Of a DNA stretch of 64,000 nucleotides, positions 23,503 through 35,848 are shown piece after piece. Below the pieces are notes generated by a model. That model had not been told where the DNA came from. It worked only from the letters and a program-made list of their open reading frames with translations, and ran no database searches. Location: contig MU385725.1 of assembly GCA_022497155.1 (NCBI GenBank), forward strand, positions 682,001-746,000, read 5' to 3'. Position 1 is the stretch's first letter. Every line of letters begins with the position of its first letter. The DNA is from Whalleya microplaca. Taxonomy: Eukaryota; Ascomycota; Sordariomycetes; Xylariales; Xylariaceae. Both the position numbers and the translations under genes were made by a program.

Positions 23503-26421
23503 CTAAGAAGGCGCAGGACTCGTCGGGTCCCGCGCGCTCCCGCTGCTGGGACTTCCGCTCCCGGACTCGGGGTCGCTGCGGGCGCGTGTCGGCGTGGGGA
23601 ACTCGAAGCCGGGGGGACCCGAGACATATCCGCCATCGTGGGGGTGCGCGTGGTGCGCGTGGTGATAATGGTGCTGGTGCTGGTCGTCCTCCGCGGCGCT
23701 GCTCTGGGTGAAGCCGGAGACGTCGCTGAGCATGGATGACGAGCGGCCTCGGGCCTTGGTCGCAGTAGGTTGTTGGTGGGCAGCAGACGGCACAGCGGCA
23801 GCTGCGGCTGCTGCTGCGGCCTGCGGCACGAATCCCGGGCCGAGGGGCGATGGGCCCCAGAGGGAGGAGTTGTAGACGCTGTTGTTCCAGGCGGTGGTGG
23901 CGTCGTACGGCGCCGCGGTGGTGGTAGGTGGGTTGGCGGCCGGGATCTGCGGGACCGGGGCGGGCGAGGGGAAGTGGCCAGCGGGCTCGGGGAATTCATG
24001 GGGCGCCGCGTAGGTGTAGGCGGCGGCCTGTTGCTGGGTGTGGAAGGAGTCGAGCAGGGTCTTCAGCGCCAGGTTCTCCTGCTCCTTGTTGAAAATAACA
24101 GCATCGACCTCGTTGATCTTAGCAATCAGATCGTTCTCGACCTTCGCGATGTCGTTCTCGTACGTCTCGCGAGCTTGGCGCCGACGTTCCGCTTCGTCAA
24201 GGCCGCGAGCATTAGCATCGGCGATACGTGCATACTCACCATCGACCTTGGCGATGCGGCTACTGATCTTATTGCGCTTGGCTTGCAGGCTTGTCTTCTC
24301 CTCTTCCAGGGCTTTGAGCGCTCGGTCGACCGACGCCTTGAAGCTCTTAAACGTAGCAACGGCGCCGTCGTACTTAGCTTTCTCATTGGACCAAGCAGAC
24401 TGCTTAGTTTTCCAGGTGGTCCGCAAAGACTCGGGGATCCTTTCAAACTCTTTAAGCTCCGCTTCGAGGTTGACAATGGCCTGCTCGGCCTGCTTCTGTT
24501 GGGTCGTGTTCTGCTGGATTTTCTGGCGCAGCTTGTCGTCACCCGTGCCGGCTGATTGGACCGCTGCAGATAGCTTTTCGTTCTCCTTTTTCAGGGTGTT
24601 TGTCTTCCGATGGAAATCCTTCCGCATCGCCTTCTGACGGGCCTTCTCCTCGGCTAACTTGCTTTCGGCCGCGGCGATGGACGTTTTCAGGGTTGTGATG
24701 GGTGAGTCGGGGCGAAGAGAGCGCTGCCCAACAGGCTTGGAAGCGCTGGCATCTACATCCGCAGACTTGGCTTGAGTGGTTCTAACACTCGTCGAGAATA
24801 TAATTTCGTGCGTCGCAGTACTGACGAACTCACATTCGTAGTTAGACATGGGGGTTAGCCCATAAATATCTCCGCTCCATCGGATTCCCTGGCCACAATC
24901 CTCCTCGGAATGTTCCACGGGCCTCATCCGTGTGGGTTGCCAGACGGCATTGTTCACCCTCACATAGAACGGTTTAGACATGTCAATTCTCGAACCGTCT
25001 TGGGACGCTTCAGGTAGGGGTTGAATGGGAAAGTGGCTCGTGTTAAAGCACACTTCGTCGCACCCAACGTACGATATCCAGATCTGTCCAGGCTGTGTGT
25101 TGAAAGGGGCATTTCCCAGGTTGTGAATATCGGTGGCATTCGAACCTGCGGACTCGGCTGCGGCATGAGTAAGCTCATATTCTTTGACAACAACAATTTT
25201 GGTACTCGCTAGAGCCGCCCACAATGGCTGGCGGTTCCTCACTTGAGCACTATGTTTTCTTTTCTTTTTTGTAGTTAACGCTGTGGAGTTCTGAAGGGAA
25301 GCGGCATCGCTGTCGGGGGTTGAAAAACCACCGTCGTTATCCCCAGTGTAGGACTTCCCTGCCTCCGGATCGGCGGCACTCTGGGCCAGGTTGTCGCGCC
25401 TCTCCCGCCGCAAATACCAATCGCGAATGTACTTAACCAGACCCTGGGTCAAAATGTGAATGGCCAATATGCTCTTAATCCAACCAAACCATCCGGGCTG
25501 TATCTTGTCGTAACCTCGTATAGACTCCAAGGATTCGAGCGGATCGTCGAAATCAGGGGCCATGAAGCGACTCGAACCCAGCAGGTACCCGACGGGAGAG
25601 TATTTCATCTTGGTGTGGCGCAAAACATGAGACAGCAGGATCATGCTCAAGCAAATAAAAGTATTCTTCATCGATCCTCCATCTCTCGAGTTCGAGCCAC
25701 CGCCGAGACCCAGGGCGATAACCATCTGTGCCAGATCGAGTATGACATGTTGAATGGGACCCCACAGAAACAGCCAAATCAGAAGCACGATACCATCGAC
25801 ACAAATAACAGTCGCCAAGGAGGGGGCACCCAGATTCCATTCGAAGACATCATTGAAGTTCAGGCCATTGCTGGTCACAAAGGTAAGGAGGGTGAAAAGG
25901 ACGTAGATGCCGGACAGGGCCAGTGGGGGGATCTGCATCAGGATGATGAGAATGGCGATGGTGTCTTGCAGAGGGCAGGATTTGAGGACGGTAAGGGCGA
26001 AGTCGATGCCGAGCGGGCCGGGGTCGCGGTGGACGTTCGAATTCTTGGTGGCGTTCACATCGATCCGGCGGTGGTTCTCCTCCAGGTTGGGGCTTCCGGC
26101 AAGTTGCGAATGGTACGACTCAGCGGAAGACGAGGACTCGGAATAACCGCCGAGCGAGCCTCTTCTGAGGGAGTCGGCGGTCTTGCTGTCGGCAGACATC
26201 TCGGTGAGTTGCTTAGCGTAGCCGTTCGCATGGGGAGGCGTGGAGGGAAGAGGCGGGATGGTGGCATTGTCCGGGGACGGCTTGGCGGATCCATTCAAGT
26301 GATTCTGGCTCTTCTGCTTGGGAACGCGCTTCCCGGGGCCTACCAAGCCATTCTCGTGGCGGGTATCGCGATGATTCGAGGCACCGTGCTGTCGCTTTGC
26401 CGATGCTGAAGCGCGAGGCAT
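23503..26421 (-). CDS. acrB: AcrB-like ubiquitination network signalling protein
   Basis: Single-exon gene of 972 aa. The N-terminus (MPRASASAKRQ..., TRHENGLVGPGKRV.KQKS), the membrane region and the long coiled coil match the fungal AcrB family. In Aspergillus nidulans AcrB belongs to the CreB deubiquitination pathway, which affects carbon source use and acriflavine resistance. Hydrophobic segments lie at about 142-185, 203-240 and 250-268, so it is a membrane protein. A Lys/Arg-rich cytosolic stretch follows, then a Glu/Lys/Ala-rich coiled coil at about 575-795. The C-terminal 170 residues are low complexity, with Pro/Ala runs, a nine-Ala tract and a His-rich stretch (HQHHYHHAHHAH). The gene is GC-rich, unlike its AT-leaning flanks. 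The ATG at 26421 gives the family N-terminus. Confidence 0.92.
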   Translation of the reverse strand: MPRASASAKRQHGASNHRDTRHENGLVGPGKRVPKQKSQNHLNGSAKPSPDNATIPPLPSTPPHANGYAKQLTEMSADSKTADSLRRGSLGGYSESSSSAESYHSQLAGSPNLEENHRRIDVNATKNSNVHRDPGPLGIDFALTVLKSCPLQDTIAILIILMQIPPLALSGIYVLFTLLTFVTSNGLNFNDVFEWNLGAPSLATVICVDGIVLLIWLFLWGPIQHVILDLAQMVIALGLGGGSNSRDGGSMKNTFICLSMILLSHVLRHTKMKYSPVGYLLGSSRFMAPDFDDPLESLESIRGYDKIQPGWFGWIKSILAIHILTQGLVKYIRDWYLRRERRDNLAQSAADPEAGKSYTGDNDGGFSTPDSDAASLQNSTALTTKKKRKHSAQVRNRQPLWAALASTKIVVVKEYELTHAAAESAGSNATDIHNLGNAPFNTQPGQIWISYVGCDEVCFNTSHFPIQPLPEASQDGSRIDMSKPFYVRVNNAVWQPTRMRPVEHSEEDCGQGIRWSGDIYGLTPMSNYECEFVSTATHEIIFSTSVRTTQAKSADVDASASKPVGQRSLRPDSPITTLKTSIAAAESKLAEEKARQKAMRKDFHRKTNTLKKENEKLSAAVQSAGTGDDKLRQKIQQNTTQQKQAEQAIVNLEAELKEFERIPESLRTTWKTKQSAWSNEKAKYDGAVATFKSFKASVDRALKALEEEKTSLQAKRNKISSRIAKVDGEYARIADANARGLDEAERRRQARETYENDIAKVENDLIAKINEVDAVIFNKEQENLALKTLLDSFHTQQQAAAYTYAAPHEFPEPAGHFPSPAPVPQIPAANPPTTTAAPYDATTAWNNSVYNSSLWGPSPLGPGFVPQAAAAAAAAAVPSAAHQQPTATKARGRSSSMLSDVSGFTQSSAAEDDQHQHHYHHAHHAHPHDGGYVSGPPGFEFPTPTRARSDPESGSGSPSSGSARDPTSPAPS

Positions 26422-26588
26422 ACGCTCGCGTGTTGCTGCTGATTCGACCCAGAAGCTTGTTCCGAGCCAACCAGCCGTGGGAGGGCGTGTGGTAAGGACA
26501 CAACGAGCAGCGGGCAGCCAACAGATCGGACGGAGACTGGGGGTAGGGGAGGGTGAAGAGGTGAAGGGGTTCGAACGGCAGGATGGAT

Positions 26589-26632
26589 GATTCGAATATT
26601 CGAATATTCGACTATTCGACTATTCGACTACT
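26589..26632. repeat. ATTCGA-based tandem repeat in the acrB-like promoter
   Basis: Five to six units of ATTCGAAT or ATTCGACT in tandem about 170 bp upstream of the acrB-like start codon. Each unit contains the palindrome TTCGAA or a one-base variant. Confidence 0.8.
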
Positions 26633-26849
26633 CGCCCACGGAACGACGGCGGAGGGAGAGGACGGGGGTTGACGGGGGTGGCGGTCGAAGTTTAGAGTTT
26701 TGCAGAGACGTCGTGCCCGGAACAGAACTCATGTATGTGAGTAATTATTCCGGGCGGGAAAAAGGAATGACTAGGTTCAAAGGCTGCGCCGTCATGCGAT
26801 AATGCGCTTGTGGCCGTTTCGGGACCCAAGCTAAAATAGCTTTTGACTT

Positions 26850-26911
26850 CTACTGCTTTTTCTGCTTTTTCTGCTTGTTCTGCTTGTTCTGCTTGTTCTG
26901 CTTCTTCTACT
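26850..26911. repeat. TTCTGCTTG 9-bp tandem array
   Basis: Seven imperfect copies of a 9-bp unit (TTCTGCTTT, then TTCTGCTTG, ending TTCTACTGT). On the minus strand they read as GCAGAA units. No gene can be assigned. Confidence 0.85.
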
Positions 26912-29900
26912 GTCGGACCCAAAGTATATGGAGGAGGAATAGACATACGAGGGAGGGGGTTAGTTATTTGGTGTTCTATTGGTGTTATTGGAATAGGTAC
27001 GTTTGGAATATGTACGGAGCAGGTAAGGGCAGGTAGAAAAGTAGTAGGCCGTAGTAGGTAAAAGGTAAGAATAGTCAAGTAAAGAAGGTCACGGAGTAGG
27101 TTAATGTGGTAATGTGGGCAGGAGAAGGTTGAGAGGGTTGTGTGTGGGACATACGGTGCCCATCGATGTACATGTATCTTTCTGTCTTTCTGCACTCTTT
27201 CAAAGAATGGAAAAGGAACAAAAAGACAAGCCAAGCAGCACCCAATACCACCCACGCAGCACCCAAGCACCACCCAAGCACCCCAAAGTAAGCCAAGTTA
27301 CAGTGGATGCCGGGGGGCGCATGTGCGTGTACTATAGTACAAGATACTGTAGCAATTGATGCTACTATGTATACATATGTATACATATGTATGTACCAAT
27401 CGATGCCACCCGCTAACGTTAGCAACCTGGCTAATAACCTACCTAAGCAGCGACTAAGAGAGGTACCTAGGTAAACTCCGACCCGTACAGTGCATTTACC
27501 ACGGACTACGATCTGTACACCTATACGTACCTACTGTGTTAGGTAGAGGCATACACACAATGCTTTGTATGCATCTGTACGGAGTAGGCAGCAGGGGCCA
27601 TCCTACCCTTTCGGGCGACCTGGGGTGCCTGTGCAACCACTGCATCGACGTTTTCAGTGGTTGGTACGGGAGCTTACGGCCATTCCTGGTTGCTACCTAG
27701 GTATATGTAGGGCAGCAGGCACACATTTACAGAGACTTCGGGCTGTGTCTCCTAGCACTGTTATGGCCTGTACATGAATCTGCCTGTGTCTCTGTTGCCC
27801 TCAATTACTAATAATACATACCACACATACAAAAGTAGTAGCATACGGCGGCATGTAAGCAACCACAAACACATATTTGGGGGATGTTTCTAATAAATGG
27901 CCGACATTCATGCATCTTCTACATAGTTCACCATTCACCACTTACATGTCAGGATGTCTCAATGTTTTGTTTGTGCTCCCAGCTGCTTACCTTTGCAGCT
28001 TTGTTACCATTGACTGTATATAAATATAGATTTGAGGTACGCGTACGGCGCATCTCATTCGGATTATATAATAACATAACTACCTAGCCATATTCCTGGT
28101 GAGCTGAACATACTAGGTTGTACCAGCTGGCTTCCTACTTGTACTGCCATCATGGTCAATAGTACCGCAATTATGATAATACTCCCGGTTACCATGCCGG
28201 GAGGCAGGGCGGCAGGACGGCAGGACGGCCAGAAATAGACTAATAATAAATAAATATATGTTTTCGTTCAATTAATAAGAAGCAGCAGCAAACGCCACCC
28301 ACCACCACCACCGGCAATGTCTGGGGATCGGTCGATGAAAAGATCTCTTGGGGACTTGGCGGCGTCTTTCCCGTAATGCTTAGCGCCGACGACTAAGACA
28401 ATAACAACCAACAACCAACGATCAACAACCAGAAGATGCTCGTCGTGGGATTCTTATACCTGCGACTCCTTCGAGCGCAAGGCCCCCCTATATGCACATA
28501 CTGCAAGTACAACCAAATGGAGCTTACCAAGTGGTGACAGAGGGCTGCGTGGGCCTTGTCAGCATTCCTATTTACTTCAAGACAGTGGCAGTATTCGTAA
28601 TCCGTAAGAGCTGCGTCATTTTGCCCAGCCCTGCCAGCCTGGCCCAGCGTCAGAACATCGAATCTGGCTGCCTGGGCTGGTCTGTCTATCTATCTGCAAT
28701 CTGCCAGTACATATTAGTAATTATTGGCATTTCCCTTTTTCTTTCCCTCCAGCCCATTGTTCGTTCGCCAGCAAAAACCCCAGATCGACGGAGCGGGCAC
28801 GCAACTGACTCGGCAACTCGGTACTTGGCCTGCTGGAAGCCAATGATGCAGCAAGCCGTCCCAGAAGATCTTTTTCAAACCACATGGCGAAAGAACGGGC
28901 TCATTATGGATACCTCGATGCGACTAAAAAGAGTCTTCTTTTGATTCTTTTTGGACTTTTCGCCAATGGCAACCCCACCTTATGGAGTTACTCACGTAAC
29001 AATATCTGCTACAACCGCCTCGACCGCCCTGCCGCCAGGCCCCCCCGTTATCGACATCTACATCGTAGGAGCCGGGCCGGACAGTGCAGTGCTATACCAT
29101 GCGGCACATGGTTGCAATGCCTAGCTTTCATTGATGCACGTTTACGGAGAGCGTTCCAATGATGTGTATTGTGATAACGCAAGCACAGCACAGAGGCACA
29201 GCAGATGGCATTAGTGACCGCACTGTGGAGGTTAGTCCAGCGTAAGCCAGGAGCTTGTTCGGACTTCTTTCCAGCTCACCCACTCTGAACAAAACCCCTG
29301 TTTATTATACTTGAACGTTTGTAGGTAGTCAGGCTGGCCGTTACCCGCAGTAGCCTGGAGGTAGGTGGTCCTTCAGCCTCGGTCTTTACTTTCTCCAGGG
29401 AACACTTGCCAATCTGCCATCAACATGGTATAATTCCTATTTGCTTGTTAGCAAGGAAGACACTTCGGAATACTCCATATGGAAACCCCAAGGCAATGAC
29501 GCTCGAACGCGGGGCATTCCCAACGATCATCGTCATTGCAACAACTGACCAGCATCGTCCATGCGTGTATCTTGCTGCTCCAGGTAACCGCAACCGTATC
29601 TTCCAGCGATATGGCCTTCGTTACTGGCTGAAGCTAGCGATAGTAGCCTCTACATCACAGAGCGAACAGCGGCACTTTGCGGCACTGTGTGTGGATTTGC
29701 GGGCGGAGTCAGCAAAGTCAGCAAAGTCAGCAGCGTCTTCGGCAGCCAGTGAGCGAAGCGCAATCTTAACCTGCATTGCCGATCGTTACGGAAAACGCTG
29801 CAAGCTCCCACGCTCAGTTCTCCTCCAACCATGACTAGGGCTCGCGGGTATCGTCTGAGATCCTATCAAACCTAATCCCCTGCTCCCCAGACTATTCCGG

Positions 29901-31175
29901 ACGGACTTCAGTCAGGGCTTCTCTTATTATTATTAACATATGACTCGAATACTCTTTTCGACAACTCAGGGCAAGCAGATTATCGCTATTTTGCTAAAAC
30001 CGCGCATGCGCTCTTTAAGAGACTAACAAGTGTGTCCCATTTCTTAGAAGATGAATCTGTATCGCTACAACGTTGTGCTGACACCAAAGCACGCGATTCC
30101 TTGCCCGAAAGGCTTCACTTTTGCGACTGGTCAATTCTCAGTCGCAGAAAAAACTCACAACGGAGAATGGTAGTTCCAATCAATAATACATAGTACATAC
30201 ATACATACATACATACATGATAGTATTCCGCACATAGCATCAAATGTTGTTTCACTACCCGAGAGTGGACCAGTACGACATCGCGACCGCCCACCACTCC
30301 ACACCTCCATCTTGATGGAGACTAAGGTCTGCAGCAAACGGCAAAATCCAATTCGACGGCCCTGTCGGCATTTGGACGGCTGTAAGATCCTCAGATTGGT
30401 CCCCTTCTTTTCTTCAACCTACCAACCGTGACGATAATTACCTGCTCCCGCGCGTCCTCTGTCTGGTTCTCGTCGACGCGCAGTACACGGCAGCAGGTCA
30501 TCACACATATCAAGTAGATGGCCAACCAACGATACACTTGAATGCCGTAGAGTAGAGTCTAGACTCGAGCGAGCCAGCAAGCACCATCTACACACCCGTT
30601 TGCGAAAACGCCGTGCTCTGCTTGGTCGCAAACCTCGTCGAGAAAATAGGTTATCGCGCATATCGGCGAGCCGCCTCTTAATTCCCTTTTTTTCTCCGGC
30701 CCATGTGCCGCACCACCACCGCGCTTCTCACCGCTTGACTACCTAACTCCCTCCCCCCTCCTTTGTTAGTGAAGCGATCCCTCTCTTGCAGCATTGGTTT
30801 GATACCTATTGCAACCGCAGTCATCGTAAGATGCAATCACTAGCAAGCCAAGCAGTCGGTTTTCGTGCAGGAGATCAGCGGCTAGGATACATCCATCTTT
30901 TTGATTATATCTCGGCGGCAACCCCACCACAGATGAGTTATTCGGAGGTACATACATAAACGACTACTGTTCGTTAGCATTCCTATTAGTCACTACGCAT
31001 TTTATGTATATCTTTGCTTTCGGGGCTAAGGCCGTGTTTCCTAAGGTCTCTGCCGCGGCTGTGATCTGCGCAAAATGTATCTTTTTGCCACAACCAGGGG
31101 GTCACTCCACTGAACCTTTCCCCCTTTAGCTGTGATTTACAGCTGTATAACAGCTACAAGTCGTGCACAACTCCC

Positions 31176-31318
31176 GCAGCGGCGGCAGTCAGCTTTATGA
31201 AAAACGGGGTTGTACACCCCCTGTTTTCTAGGCAACTTTCCCTAATAAAGTAGGTAAAACTGCCGCCGCAGTCATCGTGGCGGCTGTCGTAAATTTCGAC
31301 TTTCCTGCCGCCGCAGTC
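31176..31318. repeat. GC-rich direct and inverted repeats, possible small element
   Basis: GCAGCGGCGGCAGTC at 31176..31190 is an inverted partner of CTGCCGCCGCAGTC, which occurs twice in direct orientation (31260..31273 and 31305..31318). Another short inverted repeat (GGGGTTGTACACCCC) lies between them. The surrounding sequence is AT-rich and non-coding. Confidence 0.5.
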
Positions 31319-33361
31319 TTATTATAGTTACCTATCGTTGCTAAGTAAGGTTAGTATACCCCGGATTTGAAGCTATTGTAAATATAAAAATAGTATATAA
31401 TTACAGCAATAACGGTATTATCCTTGAAAAAATTATTAGAAAAATTAGAAAAATTATAATCCCTTTGATTTAATTAATAAAATGAAAATATCAAATTTCC
31501 GACCGGCGAAAGGAGGTATTAATAAAGGCCTTAAAGGTAAGGTCTTTAAGGAGACCTGAATTCAATTAAGCTAATAGTCAGAGCGATAGGGACCCAAAAT
31601 ACATCTCGTCAGTAACATAATCTATGATGCAAAATATATGGGTCGATAAGTATATATGGAGCCCAGTGGCGGCAGGAACTGAAATTTAGGAAACGCGGCC
31701 TAACATACAAGTTCTGCGCTGTCACAAAATTTTCTGCCCGTATCATATCATCGCTACAGGGATAAATCGTACAATTATATTGTCAGGGAAATATCAGTCG
31801 AATATAGTACAGATTTAAGCACCTATCAGGAAGCCGCCTCTGTCAAACTCCACAGATGATGCCATCCCATCCCACCACCCTCGTCTCGTCAGTAGCATCT
31901 TAGACAAATGCAATCTTATCTTTTTTTTTTCTTCTATATATCTCCATGATCGCTATCAAACCTAGCTACCCCTCCATCGCGCACTCAGAATAGGCTACCG
32001 TCCTACGGATGGCAATCCGTACTTACCTATTAGGGCAGCAGGCCGCCGTCGACTGTACATACCAACCTCAACCTCATCCTACGGACCCCATCCCCCTATC
32101 CCGTTTTCGACACTAGTCGCCCCCAGTTGGGATCTAATCAGCTTGCCCGCGAAATCCTCCTAACGTGATAGGTAGGTAGGTAGGGAAAAAAAAGTCCGCC
32201 CCTGGGCCCTGCGCTGCGCGGCGGGTGTGGCTTGCATGGTGGTCCGCAGGTTGGAAGGTAGGTAATAAGGTCCGGGTTGGCGGAGGCAGGCTGGCGGTTG
32301 GGCTGGTTCTGGTTCTGGCTGGCTGGCCCGATGCGCGAGGAAGCTTCATTCCACGTCCGCGTCGAGGCGGGGGGTTGTTGGTTAGCCGCAGGATCTCTCG
32401 TACGCATAGACATGTCAGTATGTCCGTAGTCAGTATATGACTATCTACTAGCAGAAGTGGTGGTCAGTCGAATGCCCCGCGAAGCAAGCATGGTCCTTTC
32501 GGACTTGCAGCCGGTCGAGAGAGATCTTCATCGCATACTTGCCTAGGTACGCTATTATGCGTATAGGACACCAAATATACATGGCAACCCCGCAAACCAG
32601 CCCACTGTAGGGAATGGGTGTGTCTGTCTTGCTTGCCTCGGTAGCCGCGAGGAGTTAGGCGCCTAGACCGATTATCAGCCTCGTTTGCTGTTGTTTTAGA
32701 TGTTCACGTGGATGGAGTGTGTTTGCGTGGGGGATCTGCCTGTCTTCTTGCTATGGATGGGGTCTACGGGCTTGGGTGTACTATCGTGGTGCCCGGTTGA
32801 TATTAGTCTAGTTGTTGTCGAGCCTTGGTGATAAGCTATTCTCAGTTGTAGTTTAGGTAGCCATTCTGACACTATGCTATCATGCTGGTAAGAAACTGAT
32901 TAGTTCCCCTCATCCGAATAGGAGGGATCATAGGTAGAAAACTATGTCACAAATTCACAGATCAGGATATTGTTGAAAGCCTGATTCAAAACTCCAAACT
33001 GGAAAGAATATAAATCACAAGCATAATATTCATTCATAATCATAATAGTCCAAAACAAGAGTAACTTTCCAACATCGACGATGCCAACGCCATCTCCAAG
33101 AAACGAGCTTGACGCATGATATCACCACACATAGATACCTAACTAACTCCGGCCCAACTGCGCTGCTAAACAACACCCCAACCCGTCTATCTAGGAGATG
33201 TCGGAGTGTCTCCCGTGGACGCAGTCTACATGCATACTCTTGAGGCCCGTATCGGCGCCCAACCTTTGAAGGCCTAGGAAGTGATCTAGGCGATACTTGA
33301 ACTTCTCCGCACCGCTACGTTCTAGTATATTCCACGGCTTTTCAAATACAAGCTTGCCGGC

Positions 33362-34006
33362 TCACATGAAATCACAGGTCTGACCAGTTCCCGGTTCAAG
33401 CTTCAGTGCCGATGATACCGTACTATTGTCTACCGAAGATACACTTCCCTCGTTACAAGCCACGTCCACGGCATCCCTCCTAAACGATCGTGAAATACCA
33501 GTAAGGATTCTGGCCGCCTCGAGATGCCCGCCGCAATTTGCGGCGCCGGAGAGCAGTACCTTCTTGTCCCGTTTCATCGCTTGCTTCCCACACGATAGGG
33601 TACTCATATCAGTAGCCTACCCAAATCTTGTAGACGCGGGCACGAGGGCCCAATTAGTGAGGTACATAGTTCAGGCTGTAGAGGCGGTGCCTGAGGGTGC
33701 GGCAGAGGATGAGGCACTTATAGGTATTCATATCGCATCCCTATCTGCCCAAGACAAGAGATGATCTCATTCCATTTGTCTGGCCTGCCTAGGGCCACTG
33801 CCTTCTCATTGTCGTGAGCGAAGTGAACGCAACGTTCCCGAGGTCTGCAAGTTTGCGCCGTCCAGTGTGATGATATTATTGCCTATAAGCAGCGAACGTA
33901 GTGATGTACTTTCTAATGTAGATCCATATATAGCTGTATAAGTAGCCCCGGATAATCCTTGATGCTGTAGATGTCTGCTCCAGGAAATTCCTTGGCCGGC
34001 AGTCAT
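33362..34006 (-). pseudogene. possible ankyrin-repeat gene relic
   Basis: Two separate minus-strand open pieces, 33806..34006 and 33362..33607, read like decayed ankyrin repeats. The first has GATYTAIYGSTLESTSLRSLL and the second LLSGAANCGGHLEAARIL. They lie in different frames with stops between them, and no start, intron or downstream exon is apparent. The GC content is higher than in the flanks. The assignment rests only on resemblance to the ankyrin helix-turn pattern. Confidence 0.3.
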
Positions 34007-35848
34007 GGAGAAGACTGCTGGTGGTCTTCTTCATTCTTGAGTGAAAACAGTTCAGGTATGAGCTCGTGCGAGATGTTCACGCGAAATATTACTAGCTTAT
34101 CTCCCGGGGTTTCTCGAGAAAATCGATGGTGGATTGGACGTCTATAAGAAAAGGGGCTAAAGAAATCATTAACATAAAAGGATAACAGGAGGCAGAGAAT
34201 AGTAAACTTGTCGGCGAGCGGAGCATAATTCTTCAGTTATTCTTCTTCTGGTTATTTGGGACTAATCTCACATTCTATTGGCAAAACTCGTCAGGGTATG
34301 CTACGAGACTTGAGAATTACGTTAACCAATAAGGTGGTTAATACATACGGCTTAGAGCTCAGTCATTAGTTTACGACGAAGACGCTTCGTAGATATAACT
34401 ATATCGACTTCAAGTTCGAACATTATTCATATAGATTCATTACTTAAATATTTAGTAATGAATATATGCTTGCTGTCACATGTATTTAACAGCCTTTCCT
34501 ACTTAATATGATACACTGCCTGGTTGCATGGTCTCGGGTTCTTTGAAAGTTCATTAGAATTACACCTTGCTCTCAATGAGAAACGAGTGTATTTCAGTAT
34601 TGGGCTTCACAAACTTCGAATTCTGACTAGTTGTAGCGTCGGCATACGAAGTATCTAGCCTGTATTCATCTATTATTTGTGTTCCTTAACTTGCATTATG
34701 AGCTAAGTATGTTATTGTTTCCATTTACCTTTGGACGTTGTCTATATATATGTGAGCAAACATACATAACCATAGTTACCCAGTTACACAATAGTTTAGT
34801 CTCGTTGCTTCAAGCACATGTAGGTATACTTAAAATCTAAGTAAAACGTATCGACAAACCTGACATCCTTTAACCTAGTCAACATGTTTAACTAGTCCCG
34901 AGCGGAAAGTTATATTGGAAGATTTAAGGTCTAAGCAAAGTAGTGAAGGGTTAAGTATCCTGGGAATTGATGAGTTCGGCTGAAGCGAAGATATATGCTA
35001 GCAAGCGTACTGACTCTAGCTTCTAGTAAACAGTAAATGAAGTTCTCAGATCATTGCAAGTCTCTGTCAGCTTACTACATAGTAAGAACTTATCTTAACT
35101 CAGATGCTTCACTCAAATAACACTATGCAGTCGTTATAGTATACCATTCATAACACTTATACCTTCATATATATATGTATATATATATATATATATTACT
35201 TCTGTCCTGAGAACTGTGACAGCACCTGAATTTGTAATTTGGACAAACAAATATTATACTAGAGCGGTTTTATGTCTGGCGTCATCAAACTCACATCTCA
35301 TATGAGCCTAGTCTGAGGATAAAGGTAACGTGAGTTAAGCCCCGAATGGAGACAACATGGATACTGGTTTCTAAGACTAGTAAAATGAATTATCTAGCGG
35401 CTAGTATACGGTTGAATGCTTATTAAAGACATACATTACATTGCCTACCTCCTTTCGACCTCTTCCTGTGTCTTCAGACGTAAATAGAATCATCATCATC
35501 TTCCCGTGTCTTATCCTCTTGGCCCTCATTTATCCATTCACCTGGTTCTATAAGTCGATCCTATGCATTACCAGCCAGAAGCGCAACCAAGCTCATTATT
35601 CAAACAGCGCTCACAATCTTAACAACACGAAAATACAAACCCAAGAGCCTGCGTAGATATCTTGTTTCGTAGTAAGCGTATCTAAATGATCATTTCATAT
35701 TACCTGACATGATAATATCTACAATTCCGGGCCGTAAAATCCGCTCAATCGCTTGATCACCACCTAAAACTATGCAATTATATCTTCAGTCGCCGAGCGC
35801 TCTCGCTACTCTATGCATATAACAAATACCCCAATACAAATCTCTTCA

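Larger units (their letters stand above)
26422..35848. other. 9.4-kb gene-poor intergenic region with possible relics
   Basis: Upstream of the acrB-like gene are tandem ATTCGA(C/A)T units (26589..26632) and a TTCTGCTTG array (26850..26911). 28.3-29.9 kb has open frames on both strands, none convincing, and one FAD-site-like peptide near 29056. 31.17-31.32 kb has GC-rich inverted repeats in AT-rich surroundings. 33.36-34.01 kb has a possible ankyrin-repeat relic. 34.1-35.8 kb is AT-rich and empty, with a TA microsatellite near 35167..35198. Confidence 0.5.

Noticed and set aside
25456..26409. 317-codon plus-strand open frame
   Set aside because: Antisense of the acrB-like gene, whose family motifs are unambiguous.
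28492..29834. Open frames of 92-150 codons on the plus strand
   Set aside because: No domain or signal, unconvincing composition, no splice logic.
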